Source: Mucilaginibacter psychrotolerans (GTDB taxonomy: Bacteria > Bacteroidota > Bacteroidia > Sphingobacteriales > Sphingobacteriaceae). Taken from it: a stretch of DNA of 64,000 nt. Below the pieces are notes generated by a model, which was not told where the DNA came from, made no database searches, and saw nothing but the letters and a program-made list of their open reading frames with translations. Made by a program: the position numbers and the translations under genes. The first letter of the stretch is position 1, and each line of letters begins with the position of its first letter. The stretch covers positions 124,001-188,000 of the forward strand of contig NZ_SOZE01000004.1 of assembly GCF_004519315.1 (NCBI RefSeq), written 5' to 3'. Positions 40,256 through 49,098 of this stretch are shown here, piece by piece.

Positions 40256-42159
40256 TATTTAGCAATAATCTTAAACTCCGTCCTTCTGTTTTTGGCGCGG
40301 TTATCGTCGGATGTGTTGGGCGCTATAGGTTCGGTTTTGCCGTAGCCTTTGTAAACTAAGCGGGCCGCGTTTATATTGCTCGAGGTAAGGTAACTATATA
40401 CCGATTTTGCCCGGTTTTCTGATAGTAGCTGGTTTGTAGCGTCGTTGCCTACATCATCGGTATAACCGGATATCTCTATACGGACAGTTGGATTAAGCGT
40501 TAGAAACTCGACAAGCTTTTGCAATTCCGCTTTCGATTCTACCTTCAGGTCGAACTTATTGGTGTCGAAAAAGATATTCTTCAATATCACCTTGCCCCCA
40601 ATTTCTATTGGCGATAGCAACACCGATATGTTAAATGCCGTTTTTGGTGCATGCCCTATAAGCGAAAAGTTATCCGAGTAGAATAAATACCCTTGCCGCG
40701 AAATATTGAGGCCGTAATTTTTTCCAGCCGCCAGCGTAGCCAAAAACTCACCCGAATCTTCGCTGCTATAATCCTGGTAAACGGGCATGTTTTTCTCCAG
40801 GTCGATGATTTCGATGATGGCCTCCAACGGTGCCTTTGTTTTGATATCCTTGATATTGCCTTTTACGTAAGTGACGATATTAGGCCGCAGGCTTAGTGGC
40901 AGTTCAAAAGTGTATATATCATAGCCGCCAAAACCGTTTAAATTATTTGAGGAGAAAAAGGCGTAAGCGCCGTTTGCGGTAAGCGTGAGGCCATTCTCGT
41001 CGCCACTGGAATTGATAGGAGAACCCAGATTTACAGGCTTTTGCCATTTACCATCTTTTGCCATCCGGCTGATGAAGAGGTCGCGGCCACCCATGCCCGG
41101 CCAGCCGTTGCTGCAAAAATAAAAGGTGCTATCATCGGGGTGGATAAAAGGCGACTGCTCGTCATAAACAGTGTTTACGTTTGGCCCCATATTTTCGGGG
41201 GTACCCCAGCCCTTATCCGTAAGGGTCGATTTCCAAATATCATAACCGCCGTAACCGCCTTTGCGGTTGCTTACGAAATAAATGGTGCGCCCATCTGCAC
41301 TAATGCTGGGCTGCGCTTCCCAGCCGGCGCTGTTCAGCGGTGCGCTTAGGCTAAACGGCTTGCCCCAGTCGTCGCCTTTACGCTGGGTTATATATATATC
41401 GCAGCGGCCCTGCCCATCGGGTCGGTTGCAGCCGGTAAAAAATAAGTATTTGCCATCCTGAGATATGGATTGTGCCCCCTCATTATATGTGGGCGTATTG
41501 ATCGCATCACTCAAGTAAACCGATGTTTTCCATTTGCCATTTAGCTTATCGCTCTTATAAAAATCCTCGTTACTGTTTATTTTGCGCGTAAATATTAGCG
41601 TGCCTTCATCGGCCGTTGCTACTGGCAGGTATTCATCGGCAGCGGTATTTATCTCGGGGCCCATATTTATGGGTACAAAAGGCACCGGGTGTTTAAGGGC
41701 ATCTATGGCAAATTCGCAATCGCGCAGCAACTTGCGGGCGTAAGCTTCGTCGCGGGCAACCAGGTTAGGGTAGGTGATGTACTTTTCCAGGTGCTGCTTG
41801 GCCGCAACGTATTGTGCCTCGCTCACTTCGGCATCGCCCACGCGCAGATAAACCGAACGCGAATACTCGGGCGAAAGGCTTATCGCCTTTAAATAGTGTG
41901 GTATTGCGGCCTTGTTTTGCACGCGCGAGTGAAGTACATCTGCCAGCAATGCATGGGCTTCTACAAATTTGCCGTCGTTATCCACCGCTTTTTGCAATTG
42001 GACAATGGCATCATCGTACAAGTGTTCGTCGAGGCTTTGGTTGGCGAGCGCAAAGTTTTTAATAGCCTCCTTGTCCGTAGTAGAATATTGCCTTTGCTGG
42101 GCAAACGCATACACGGGGGATAGTAATACGAAGACGGCAAGCAGGTAAAAAATGCGCAT
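40255..42159 (-). CDS. OmpA-family protein with TPR and beta-propeller repeats (PorE-like)
   Basis: 634 residues. The signal peptide is at 1-20. TPR repeats span about 30-150 ('AHALLADVLHSRVQNKAAIPHYLKAISLSPEYSR'). WD40-like PD40 propeller blades span about 170-420 ('DGRTIYFVSNRKGGYGGYDIWKS', 'PDDSTFYFCSNGWPGMGGRDLFIS'). A carboxypeptidase-regulatory-like fold is at about 430-500. The C-terminal OmpA peptidoglycan-binding domain includes 'NIFFDTNKFDLKVESKAELQKL', 'IEISGYTDDVGND' and 'NRRTEFKI'. This order matches PorE of the type IX secretion system and its paralogs. Many paralogs exist, so the T9SS role is unproven. Confidence 0.88.
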   Translation of the reverse strand: MRIFYLLAVFVLLSPVYAFAQQRQYSTTDKEAIKNFALANQSLDEHLYDDAIVQLQKAVDNDGKFVEAHALLADVLHSRVQNKAAIPHYLKAISLSPEYSRSVYLRVGDAEVSEAQYVAAKQHLEKYITYPNLVARDEAYARKLLRDCEFAIDALKHPVPFVPINMGPEINTAADEYLPVATADEGTLIFTRKINSNEDFYKSDKLNGKWKTSVYLSDAINTPTYNEGAQSISQDGKYLFFTGCNRPDGQGRCDIYITQRKGDDWGKPFSLSAPLNSAGWEAQPSISADGRTIYFVSNRKGGYGGYDIWKSTLTDKGWGTPENMGPNVNTVYDEQSPFIHPDDSTFYFCSNGWPGMGGRDLFISRMAKDGKWQKPVNLGSPINSSGDENGLTLTANGAYAFFSSNNLNGFGGYDIYTFELPLSLRPNIVTYVKGNIKDIKTKAPLEAIIEIIDLEKNMPVYQDYSSEDSGEFLATLAAGKNYGLNISRQGYLFYSDNFSLIGHAPKTAFNISVLLSPIEIGGKVILKNIFFDTNKFDLKVESKAELQKLVEFLTLNPTVRIEISGYTDDVGNDATNQLLSENRAKSVYSYLTSSNINAARLVYKGYGKTEPIAPNTSDDNRAKNRRTEFKIIAK

Positions 42160-42198
42160 CGCTTGTTGATTGGTTAATCAATAAGCTAAGTTACACAA

Positions 42199-42822
42199 TT
42201 AAGGGATATTTAAGTATTTATGCGTTTGCAGCGAAACCTCCCATTGGGGGTTATTCATCACATATTCTACAATAAGCGGAGCCATTTCTTTGTTTTTGCT
42301 CCACTCGGGCTGCAGATACAGTTTGCAATCGGGCGCAACCAGTTTAGCATTGTGTTCGGCAAACTCAAAATCCGATTTATTGAAGATGATCACCTTCAGT
42401 TCGTGCGCTTTGTCGGCAACGTTTTGCATAGGTGCTTTAAACTTTTTTGGCGAGAGGCATATCCAGTCCCAATCGCCGGATAGGGGGTACGCGCCCGAGG
42501 TTTCAATAAACGTGCGGATGCCCTCATTATGCAGTTGCGCGGTAAGGTAATCTAAATTGTAGATGAGGGGTTCGCCGCCGGTTACCACTACGGCTTTAGA
42601 AGGGTGCACTTTGGCGTTGGCTACTATGGTATCGGCAAGCGTAAGCGGGTGCAGTTCTGCGTCCCAGCTTTCTTTAACGTCGCACCAGTGGCAGCCCACG
42701 TCGCAGCCGCCCAGGCGGATAAAGTAAGCGGCTTTGCCGGTGTTGTATCCTTCGCCCTGTATCGTATAAAATTCTTCCATTAAAGGAAGCAATGTGCCGT
42801 CGTCCGGAACCTGATGTGCCAT
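42199..42822 (-). CDS. queE: 7-carboxy-7-deazaguanine synthase (radical SAM)
   Basis: QueE converts 6-carboxytetrahydropterin to 7-carboxy-7-deazaguanine for queuosine. The 207-residue protein has 'FYTIQGEGYNTGKAAYFIRLGGC', the radical-SAM cluster motif CDVGCHWC (C40, C44, C47), 'VVTGGEPL' and 'FIETSGAYPL'. The short length is typical of the minimal QueE fold. The start is the ATG at 42822 rather than a TTG at 42834. Other queuosine genes are not in the window. Confidence 0.93.
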   Translation of the reverse strand: MAHQVPDDGTLLPLMEEFYTIQGEGYNTGKAAYFIRLGGCDVGCHWCDVKESWDAELHPLTLADTIVANAKVHPSKAVVVTGGEPLIYNLDYLTAQLHNEGIRTFIETSGAYPLSGDWDWICLSPKKFKAPMQNVADKAHELKVIIFNKSDFEFAEHNAKLVAPDCKLYLQPEWSKNKEMAPLIVEYVMNNPQWEVSLQTHKYLNIP

Positions 42823-42993
42823 AATAGGGCGCAAAGGTAGGCTTTTATGGGCAAAGCTTAAAACGCGAAGGCAAAAGGTGATATTACAGTGATAAGGTGT
42901 GTGATTAAAATTTGCTATTTAATTGGTTGATGCTCTTTTATATATCATTATTTGGCGTTAGCTTTATGGGGTAAACTAAATTTGGCCCAGGGC

Positions 42994-43755
42994 ATGAAGA
43001 AATTATACTTCCCGTTTGTATTTTTCCTTTTGTTTTGCCTAAGCTCCTGCGTAGACATCGAAGAACGCTATGATTTCAAATCCGATGGCTCCTGCAACGT
43101 TTTATACGGCTTCGATATGGGTAAAGCGGTTTCGGTTTTGGCCAATTTGATGACCGATTCGGTGCGCGAAACGCCTCAATACAACCTGGTTAAAGATACT
43201 ACCCTCAATTTTTATAATGCGCTGCCCGATAGTATTGCCAATAAAATGAATGCCGAGGAAATAAAGATGGCCCAGGGCAGCGACCTGGCCGTGAAAATGG
43301 ACCTGAAGCATAACATCATGAAAGTGAGTGTGAAGCATGAGGCCAGAAACGCGGCTGATTTGCAATATTACCTGCAGCACCTCAACAATATATCCATGAA
43401 CGGCGACCTGAGCCAGATGACCAAGAATAAGCAGCCGGGCGGTTTCGACCCGCAGCCGCTCATCAATGGGCAAAGCTACTATAACTATGACATTACGCCC
43501 CACAAGTTTTATCGAATTATAGATAAGGTGAAATTTGCTGCGTTCCTGAAAAAAGCAGGGGCCAAATTTGCCATGGCAAAAGCTATGCTGATAGATATGC
43601 CCTATAAAGTGGTGCTACGTTTTGCGAAACCTGTAAAAAAAATGAATGGCTCTAAGGCTATCCTGTCTGCCGACAGGCATACCGTTACCCTGGTTACCAG
43701 CATGGATGAGGTGATGAAAAACCCCTCGCTGATGAATTTGAAGATTGATTTTTAG
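42994..43755 (+). CDS. Hypothetical lipoprotein, 253 aa
   Basis: A type II signal peptide with lipobox LSSC (Cys at about 20) after 'KKLYFPFVFFLLFCL'. The mature start 'VDIEERYDFKSDGSCNVLYGFDMGKAVSVL' resembles DUF-type Bacteroidota lipoproteins of unknown role that begin with a 'DGSG/C' beta-strand. The ATG at 42994 is preferred, as an upstream GTG-like start at 42952 would spoil the signal peptide. A Rieske protein gene follows six bases later, probably in the same transcript. Confidence 0.82.
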   Translation: MKKLYFPFVFFLLFCLSSCVDIEERYDFKSDGSCNVLYGFDMGKAVSVLANLMTDSVRETPQYNLVKDTTLNFYNALPDSIANKMNAEEIKMAQGSDLAVKMDLKHNIMKVSVKHEARNAADLQYYLQHLNNISMNGDLSQMTKNKQPGGFDPQPLINGQSYYNYDITPHKFYRIIDKVKFAAFLKKAGAKFAMAKAMLIDMPYKVVLRFAKPVKKMNGSKAILSADRHTVTLVTSMDEVMKNPSLMNLKIDF

Positions 43756-43761
43756 GTTATT

Positions 43762-44100
43762 ATGAAATGGTACCCCGTAGATGGCGTTACGCCAAATGGC
43801 GAGCCATTCATTAAAAAAGTAAAGGTTGCAGGTAAAAGTATATGCATAGTTGGGTATGAGGGTGGTTTATTTGCACTTGGCGCTACCTGCCCGCATGCGC
43901 GTGAGGATTTGAGCAGCGGCTGGTGCGCCGATGGCAAGCTGGTTTGCCCGTACCACCGTTTCAGTTACGATTTGCAAACAGGTAAAGGCAGTCCGGGGCA
44001 GAATGATTACGTGGAATGCTATCCGGTTAAGGTGAAAGGTAAGGAGGTTTATGTAGGGATAGAATCCTTTTTTGATAAACTAAAACAAGCGCTCAAATAA
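43762..44100 (+). CDS. Rieske [2Fe-2S] ferredoxin-like protein
   Basis: 112 residues with the Rieske cluster ligands C43-P-H45 ('ATCPHARED') and C62-P-Y-H65 ('VCPYHRFSYD'). It resembles the small soluble NirD/biphenyl-dioxygenase-ferredoxin type rather than the membrane-anchored bc1 type, as no transmembrane helix is present. It probably carries electrons to an unidentified oxygenase or reductase. It is followed immediately (0 bases) by the next gene. Confidence 0.93.
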   Translation: MKWYPVDGVTPNGEPFIKKVKVAGKSICIVGYEGGLFALGATCPHAREDLSSGWCADGKLVCPYHRFSYDLQTGKGSPGQNDYVECYPVKVKGKEVYVGIESFFDKLKQALK

Positions 44101-44535
44101 ATGGAAACCAATGCTATCGACCTGCTCACCTATGAATTGTACCACACGCTCAGCTTTCGTAATGCTAAACCGCCCAAATTGGCTGAGCTGCGTAAGTTTT
44201 TTTACGAAGGCGGCATACTGATCAACAACACTTTTGCCCAGCCTATTGCATTTTCAACGGCAAGTTACCTGAAGGCGCTTGAATCGCAGATAGCTATTGG
44301 AGACCTTAAGCAATTTTTGCAGCGGGAGATAGGTTCCAAAACAGAGATATTCGACAAGATTGCGCAACGAACCAGTGTTTACGAGTACAGTTTTGCAGAG
44401 ATTCCGCCCCGCAAAATGCCGCGCGGTATCAACTATATGCAATTCGTAAAAGATGGCGATACCTGGCGTGTAAGCTCCATGGCCTGGAACGATGAGAACG
44501 AAAATCACCGGGTACCGGCGGAGTTGGTTGCTTGA
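44101..44535 (+). CDS. Hypothetical NTF2/SnoaL-like protein, 144 aa
   Basis: The single domain with 'LRKFFYEGGILINN', a central variable part and 'NYMQFVKDGDTWRVSSMAWNDENENHRVP' resembles the NTF2-like fold used for small-molecule binding or as enzyme subunits. This is a fold-level guess. There is no signal peptide. It starts directly at the stop of the Rieske gene, so the pair is translationally coupled and may share a reaction. Confidence 0.7.
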   Translation: METNAIDLLTYELYHTLSFRNAKPPKLAELRKFFYEGGILINNTFAQPIAFSTASYLKALESQIAIGDLKQFLQREIGSKTEIFDKIAQRTSVYEYSFAEIPPRKMPRGINYMQFVKDGDTWRVSSMAWNDENENHRVPAELVA

Positions 44536-44541
44536 TGGCAG

Positions 44542-44616
44542 GTGAGTGGTTGATTGGTGTGTAGTGAATGGTTTACAAACTATACAACCACTCACTACCC
44601 ACTATTCACCACTCAC
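44542..44616. repeat. Intergenic imperfect palindrome (GTGAGTGGTTGATTGG family), copy 2
   Basis: Left part 44542-44573 and right part 44586-44616 are imperfect reverse complements. The first 16 bases equal those of the element at 12262. The right part reaches into the folD stop codon. It sits between two convergent genes and may serve as a terminator. Confidence 0.55.
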
Positions 44617-45497
44617 TAAACGTAAACCTCTTTATTAGCAGAGCTTAATGTATTCTTCAGCAAGCCGATAATGGTCATCAAACCTACGCCACCAGGAACG
44701 GGAGTTATCCATGAAGCTTTTGGAGCAACACCATCAAAATCTACGTCGCCGTACAATTTAAAGCCCGATTTGGTTTGGGTAGAGGTTTCGCGGTTCATGC
44801 CCACGTCAACCACTACTACGCCATCCTTAACCATATCGGCAGTGATGAAATTCTTTTTGCCTATGGCTACGATAAGGATATCGGCATCCAGCGTAAATTT
44901 TTTGATATCTGGCGTTCTGCTGTGGCAAATGGTTACGGTGCAGTTGCCTGGTTGCGTGTTGCGCGCCATCAGTATACTCATGGGCGAACCTACAATATTG
45001 CTGCGACCAACTACCACGCAATGCTTGCCGGCGGTTTCAATACCGTACTCTTTCAGCATCAGGGTGATGCCGTAAGGCGTAGCAGGGATAAACGAGGGCA
45101 GGTTCCGCTGCATGCGCCCCAAATTCACCGGGTGGAAACCATCCACATCTTTGCGGTAGTCTATGCGCTCGGTTACTTTCTCAGGGTCGATATGTTTTGG
45201 GAGGGGGAGCTGTACAATGATACCATCTATATCTGCATCAGCATTCAATTCGGCTACTTTGGCAAGCAATTCTTCTTCGGTAACATCATCCTCGTAACGC
45301 ACCAGGCTCGATTTAAAGCCCACCTTTTCGCAATTCTTCATTTTGCTGGCCACGTAGGTTTCGCTGCCGCCATCGTGCCCAACCAAAACTGCAACCAAAT
45401 GCGGCTTGCGGCCGGTGCGCTCCAATATTTTGGCTGCTTCTTCGGCTATCTCTACCTTAAGTTTTTCTGATACGTATTTTCCGTCGAGTAATTGCAT
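44616..45497 (-). CDS. folD: Bifunctional methylenetetrahydrofolate dehydrogenase/cyclohydrolase
   Basis: FolD interconverts 5,10-methylene-, methenyl- and 10-formyl-tetrahydrofolate with NADP(H). The 293-residue protein has '[16 protein letters not shown]' with the catalytic Lys, '[13 protein letters not shown]', '[14 protein letters not shown]', '[14 protein letters not shown]', the nucleotide-binding '[14 protein letters not shown]' and '[13 protein letters not shown]'. It lies downstream of lepA on the minus strand, with a spacer of CAAGAATCAAGA words between. Confidence 0.96.
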   Translation of the reverse strand: MQLLDGKYVSEKLKVEIAEEAAKILERTGRKPHLVAVLVGHDGGSETYVASKMKNCEKVGFKSSLVRYEDDVTEEELLAKVAELNADADIDGIIVQLPLPKHIDPEKVTERIDYRKDVDGFHPVNLGRMQRNLPSFIPATPYGITLMLKEYGIETAGKHCVVVGRSNIVGSPMSILMARNTQPGNCTVTICHSRTPDIKKFTLDADILIVAIGKKNFITADMVKDGVVVVDVGMNRETSTQTKSGFKLYGDVDFDGVAPKASWITPVPGGVGLMTIIGLLKNTLSSANKEVYV

Positions 45498-45579
45498 GTG
45501 AGAGTCAAGATTTAAGAGGCAAGAATCAAGACAAAAAATAAAAACTCTTATATCTTGATTCTGGTCTCTTGATTCTAAA

Positions 45580-47367
45580 TTAATCCAGTTTCAATACCGC
45601 CATAAACGCGCTTTGTGGTATCTCTACGTTACCTACCTGGCGCATGCGTTTTTTACCCGCTTTTTGTTTTTCCAGCAATTTACGTTTACGCGAAATATCA
45701 CCACCGTAACATTTGGCGGTAACATCTTTACGCATGGCTTTAACCGTTTCGCGGGCGATGATCTTAGCACCGATAGATGCCTGTATGATAATCTCAAACT
45801 GTTGGCGTGGCAATAGTTCTTTCAATTTCTCGCAGATCTTTTTGCCAAAGTCGTAGGAGTTACCACGGAATATCAACGACGACAGCGCATCCACAGGCTC
45901 CGAATTCAGTTTGATATCCAGACGAACCAAATCGCTCTGGCGGTAACCTATCTGGTGGTAATCGAACGAGGCGTATCCCTTTGAAATGGTTTTTAGCTTA
46001 TCGTAAAAATCGAATACGATTTCGCCCATTGGCATCTCGAAGGTAAGTTCAACCCTGTCGGATGTCAAATACGACTGGTTCATGATCATCCCGCGTTTCT
46101 GTATACAAAGCGACATTACCGGGCCAACAAAATCAGATTTGGTAATGATGGTAGCTTTAATATACGGCTCCTCTACAAAGTCTATTTTGCTTGGGTCTGG
46201 AAGGTCCGATGGGTTGTTTACGATGATAGATTCGCCACGGGTGTTGTAAGCAATGTACGATACGTTGGGCACGGTAGTGATAACAGTCATATTGAACTCG
46301 CGCTCCAAACGCTCCTGGATAATCTCCATGTGCAGCATCCCCAGGAAACCGCAACGGAAACCGAAACCAAGCGCAGCAGACGATTCCGGTTCGAAAACCA
46401 GCGAAGCATCGTTTAGCTGAAGCTTTGCCATCGATTCGCGCAACTCTTCGTAATCCTCTGTATCCACGGGGTAAATACCCGCAAATACCATCGGTTTCAC
46501 TTCTTCGAAGCCCTGTATGCCGCCTTCGCAAGGGCGGGCGATAGTGGTGATGGTATCGCCAACCTTTACCTCGCGCGATTCTTTTATTCCCGAGATGATG
46601 TAACCCACATCCCCGGTTTTGATAACATCTTTTGGTTGCTGTTTAAGTTTCAGCGTACCAACTTCTTCAGCAATGTATTGCTTTTCGGTAGCGAAGAATT
46701 TCACTTTATCGCCTTTGCGTATCTCGCCGTTTACTACTTTAAAGTAAGCAACAATACCACGGAAAGAGTTATAAACCGAATCGAATATCAATGCCTGTAA
46801 AGGTGCATCTGGGTCGCCAACGGGGGCGGGCACGCGCTCAATAATGGCACGCAAAATATCAAATACGCCCATACCGGTTTTGCCGGATGCGGCCAATATT
46901 TCTTCACGTTTGCAACCAATCAGCTCTACAATCTGGTCTTTCACTTCCTCGGGCATAGCGCCGGGGAGATCCATTTTATTGAGTACGGGGATAATCTCCA
47001 GGTCATTCTCCAGCGCCAGGTACAGGTTGGATATGGTTTGTGCCTGAATGCCTTGTGCTGCATCTACTATAAGCAATGCGCCTTCGCAGGCAGCTATAGA
47101 GCGCGATACTTCATAAGAAAAATCTACGTGCCCAGGAGTATCTATCAGGTTCAGCACGTATTTCTGGCCATCAAGTTCGTAGTCCATCTGTATGGCGTGG
47201 CTCTTGATGGTGATACCGCGCTCGCGCTCCAGGTCCATATCGTCAAGCAGTTGCGCCTGCGATTCACGCTGGGTGATCGTCTTGGTGTATTCTAACAACC
47301 TATCGGCAAGGGTACTTTTGCCGTGGTCGATATGCGCTATGATACAAAAATTACGTATGTGCTTCAT
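45580..47367 (-). CDS. lepA: Elongation factor 4 (LepA)
   Basis: A ribosome-associated GTPase of 595 residues. G-domain motifs are '[16 protein letters not shown]' (G1), 'RERGITIKS' (G2), 'DTPGHVDF' (G3) and 'NKMDLPGA' (G4). The LepA-specific C-terminal domain is seen in '[22 protein letters not shown]', '[27 protein letters not shown]' and '[25 protein letters not shown]'. The length and domain order are standard. It is divergent from the fructosamine-kinase-family gene. Confidence 0.97.
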   Translation of the reverse strand: MKHIRNFCIIAHIDHGKSTLADRLLEYTKTITQRESQAQLLDDMDLERERGITIKSHAIQMDYELDGQKYVLNLIDTPGHVDFSYEVSRSIAACEGALLIVDAAQGIQAQTISNLYLALENDLEIIPVLNKMDLPGAMPEEVKDQIVELIGCKREEILAASGKTGMGVFDILRAIIERVPAPVGDPDAPLQALIFDSVYNSFRGIVAYFKVVNGEIRKGDKVKFFATEKQYIAEEVGTLKLKQQPKDVIKTGDVGYIISGIKESREVKVGDTITTIARPCEGGIQGFEEVKPMVFAGIYPVDTEDYEELRESMAKLQLNDASLVFEPESSAALGFGFRCGFLGMLHMEIIQERLEREFNMTVITTVPNVSYIAYNTRGESIIVNNPSDLPDPSKIDFVEEPYIKATIITKSDFVGPVMSLCIQKRGMIMNQSYLTSDRVELTFEMPMGEIVFDFYDKLKTISKGYASFDYHQIGYRQSDLVRLDIKLNSEPVDALSSLIFRGNSYDFGKKICEKLKELLPRQQFEIIIQASIGAKIIARETVKAMRKDVTAKCYGGDISRKRKLLEKQKAGKKRMRQVGNVEIPQSAFMAVLKLD

Positions 47368-47454
47368 TCAACCGCAAAAATAACTTTTTGTGCGGATAAT
47401 TTGGCATGCTTTTGGGCGATTTGCTAACTTACTGATGCTTAATAAAGATGCCTG

Positions 47455-48318
47455 ATGATACACCAAGAGATTATTGCTTCGGCCGAAACCGTATTGTCCA
47501 AAAAAATAATACGTGCAGAACCTGTGCACGGCGGCGATATCAACCAGGTTTACTGCCTGCAAACCAGTAGTGGCCCATTCCTCATTAAAATCAATTCTGC
47601 CTCGCGTTTTCCGGATATGTTTAACAGGGAAGCAGAGGGATTGAGCACCATAGCCGAAACAGGTGCCATCAATGTACCGCGCGCAGTTGCCTTAGGTGAA
47701 GCAGCCGGGTATAGCTTTTTGCTGATGGATTGGATAGAAGCAGGGAGGGAGGACAACCCGGCCATGGCAAAGCTGGGCGAGGGGCTTGCGAAACTGCATC
47801 GCAATACCATGCCATTGTTTGGTTTAGGCGAGGATAATTACGTCGGCTCATTGCAGCAAAGCAATAGGATACACGGAGAATGGAGCGATTTTTATAGAGC
47901 GGAACGGCTGCAGCCTTTATTGAAGATTGCAGTAGACAATGGTCAGCTCTCACGAGCAGACACCCTACAATTTGAAAGAATATACAACAACCTGCCCGAC
48001 CTGTTTGAACCAGAAGCACCGGCTTTACTGCACGGCGATTTATGGAGCGGGAATTTCATCATCGATAAAAACAAGCAGCCATATTTGATCGATCCGGCAG
48101 TGTACTATGGCCACCGCGAAATGGATATCGCCATGACGATGCTCTTCGGTGGTTTCGGAGCTGCGTTTTACGACGCTTACCAATATCATTTTCCCTTAGC
48201 CAAAGGCTTTGAACAAAGGCTGAAGCTGTGGAGCCTTTACCCATTGCTTGTGCATGTGAACTTGTTTGGCGGTGTGTATGTACAGCAATTGCGGAGTTAC
48301 GTTAAAAGCTACCTATAA
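47455..48318 (+). CDS. Fructosamine/ketosamine-3-kinase family protein
   Basis: These kinases phosphorylate ketoamine adducts on glycated proteins, prompting deglycation. The 287-residue protein shows the phosphotransferase fold: 'HGGDINQVYCLQTSSGPFLIKIN' for nucleotide binding, 'LMDWIEAG', catalytic-loop 'LLHGDLWSGNFI' and metal-binding 'LIDPAVYYGHREMDIAM'. The family is typically 285-290 residues. It converges with the CPBP gene, four bases apart. Confidence 0.92.
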   Translation: MIHQEIIASAETVLSKKIIRAEPVHGGDINQVYCLQTSSGPFLIKINSASRFPDMFNREAEGLSTIAETGAINVPRAVALGEAAGYSFLLMDWIEAGREDNPAMAKLGEGLAKLHRNTMPLFGLGEDNYVGSLQQSNRIHGEWSDFYRAERLQPLLKIAVDNGQLSRADTLQFERIYNNLPDLFEPEAPALLHGDLWSGNFIIDKNKQPYLIDPAVYYGHREMDIAMTMLFGGFGAAFYDAYQYHFPLAKGFEQRLKLWSLYPLLVHVNLFGGVYVQQLRSYVKSYL

Positions 48319-48322
48319 CGTG

Positions 48323-49096
48323 CTAAAGCAGTTCGAAAAGGCAGGCGGTTAAGTTAAAGCAAAAGTGGAAGAATATGCCGTACCAAAGGGTATGCTCTTT
48401 CACACGCATGTAGCCAATGAAAAGGGCAAAAGGTATGAGCCAGAAAAGAGAAAGGAAACTCAGGTGTATTATGGCAAACAGGAAAGCAGATATGTAAACA
48501 GCTTGTTGTTCGTCGGCAACCTTTAGCAGTATTTGCAGCAGGTATCCTCTAAAACCTAATTCCTCGAAGATGGCCGGGGTTACGGCCGTGAAAAATATCA
48601 ACAGAACTTTAGCGTAAGGATATCCAATAAACCCCCATATATAACTTTCCTCTTTTGAAAAAATAGTGATGTTTAACCATGTAACAGAGTAATGTACCAA
48701 AAATGCACCGGCCATAGCTATACCGCAATAGAGGGACAGCTTTTGGATAGAAAAATTAGGCCAGTGTAAAAGTCTCTTATTCTCTTGCCAGCCCGTGGCA
48801 AAAAATGCCACCGTGCCTATCGCCAAAAAGGCGTCTATGATAATTAAAGAAGTTAAATTCTGAAGGGCATCTACAAACTTGGCTAAACAACAAACTATCA
48901 AAGTTAGCCCGAAGAATACGCCTCCTTGTTGCAAAAGCTGCCATTTTTCCGCAGTATTGGCCCCCTGGACCTGAGTTTGCCTTGCGCCGCAACTGTTGCA
49001 AAATTTGCAGTCACTATCAATAAGCACGGTGCAGCTGATACAGGCTTTTTTACCCAGCAGCGGTACTGGCTCGATAACTGTTTCCTCGGAGAGCAC
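48323..49096 (-). CDS. CPBP-family membrane protease with N-terminal zinc ribbon
   Basis: 257 residues. A zinc ribbon is seen at about 19-36 (CISC...CKFCNSCG). About seven membrane helices follow. CPBP (CAAX-protease and bacteriocin-processing) motifs are E178-E179-x3-R183 ('FEELGFRGYLLQ'), H211 ('FAIIHLSF') and H244/N248 ('FFHFCFNL'). Members include CAAX proteases and bacteriocin self-immunity proteins. The substrate is unknown. The GTG at 49096 lies two bases after the stop of the preceding zinc-ribbon gene, so they are coupled. Confidence 0.88.
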   Translation of the reverse strand: MLSEETVIEPVPLLGKKACISCTVLIDSDCKFCNSCGARQTQVQGANTAEKWQLLQQGGVFFGLTLIVCCLAKFVDALQNLTSLIIIDAFLAIGTVAFFATGWQENKRLLHWPNFSIQKLSLYCGIAMAGAFLVHYSVTWLNITIFSKEESYIWGFIGYPYAKVLLIFFTAVTPAIFEELGFRGYLLQILLKVADEQQAVYISAFLFAIIHLSFLSLFWLIPFALFIGYMRVKEHTLWYGIFFHFCFNLTACLFELL

Positions 49097-49098
49097 AG

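Noticed and set aside
42823..42993. preQ1 riboswitch upstream of queE
   Set aside because: The spacer shows no compact pseudoknot-like stem with an A-rich tail before the queE start, and QueE is not a typical sole preQ1 target.
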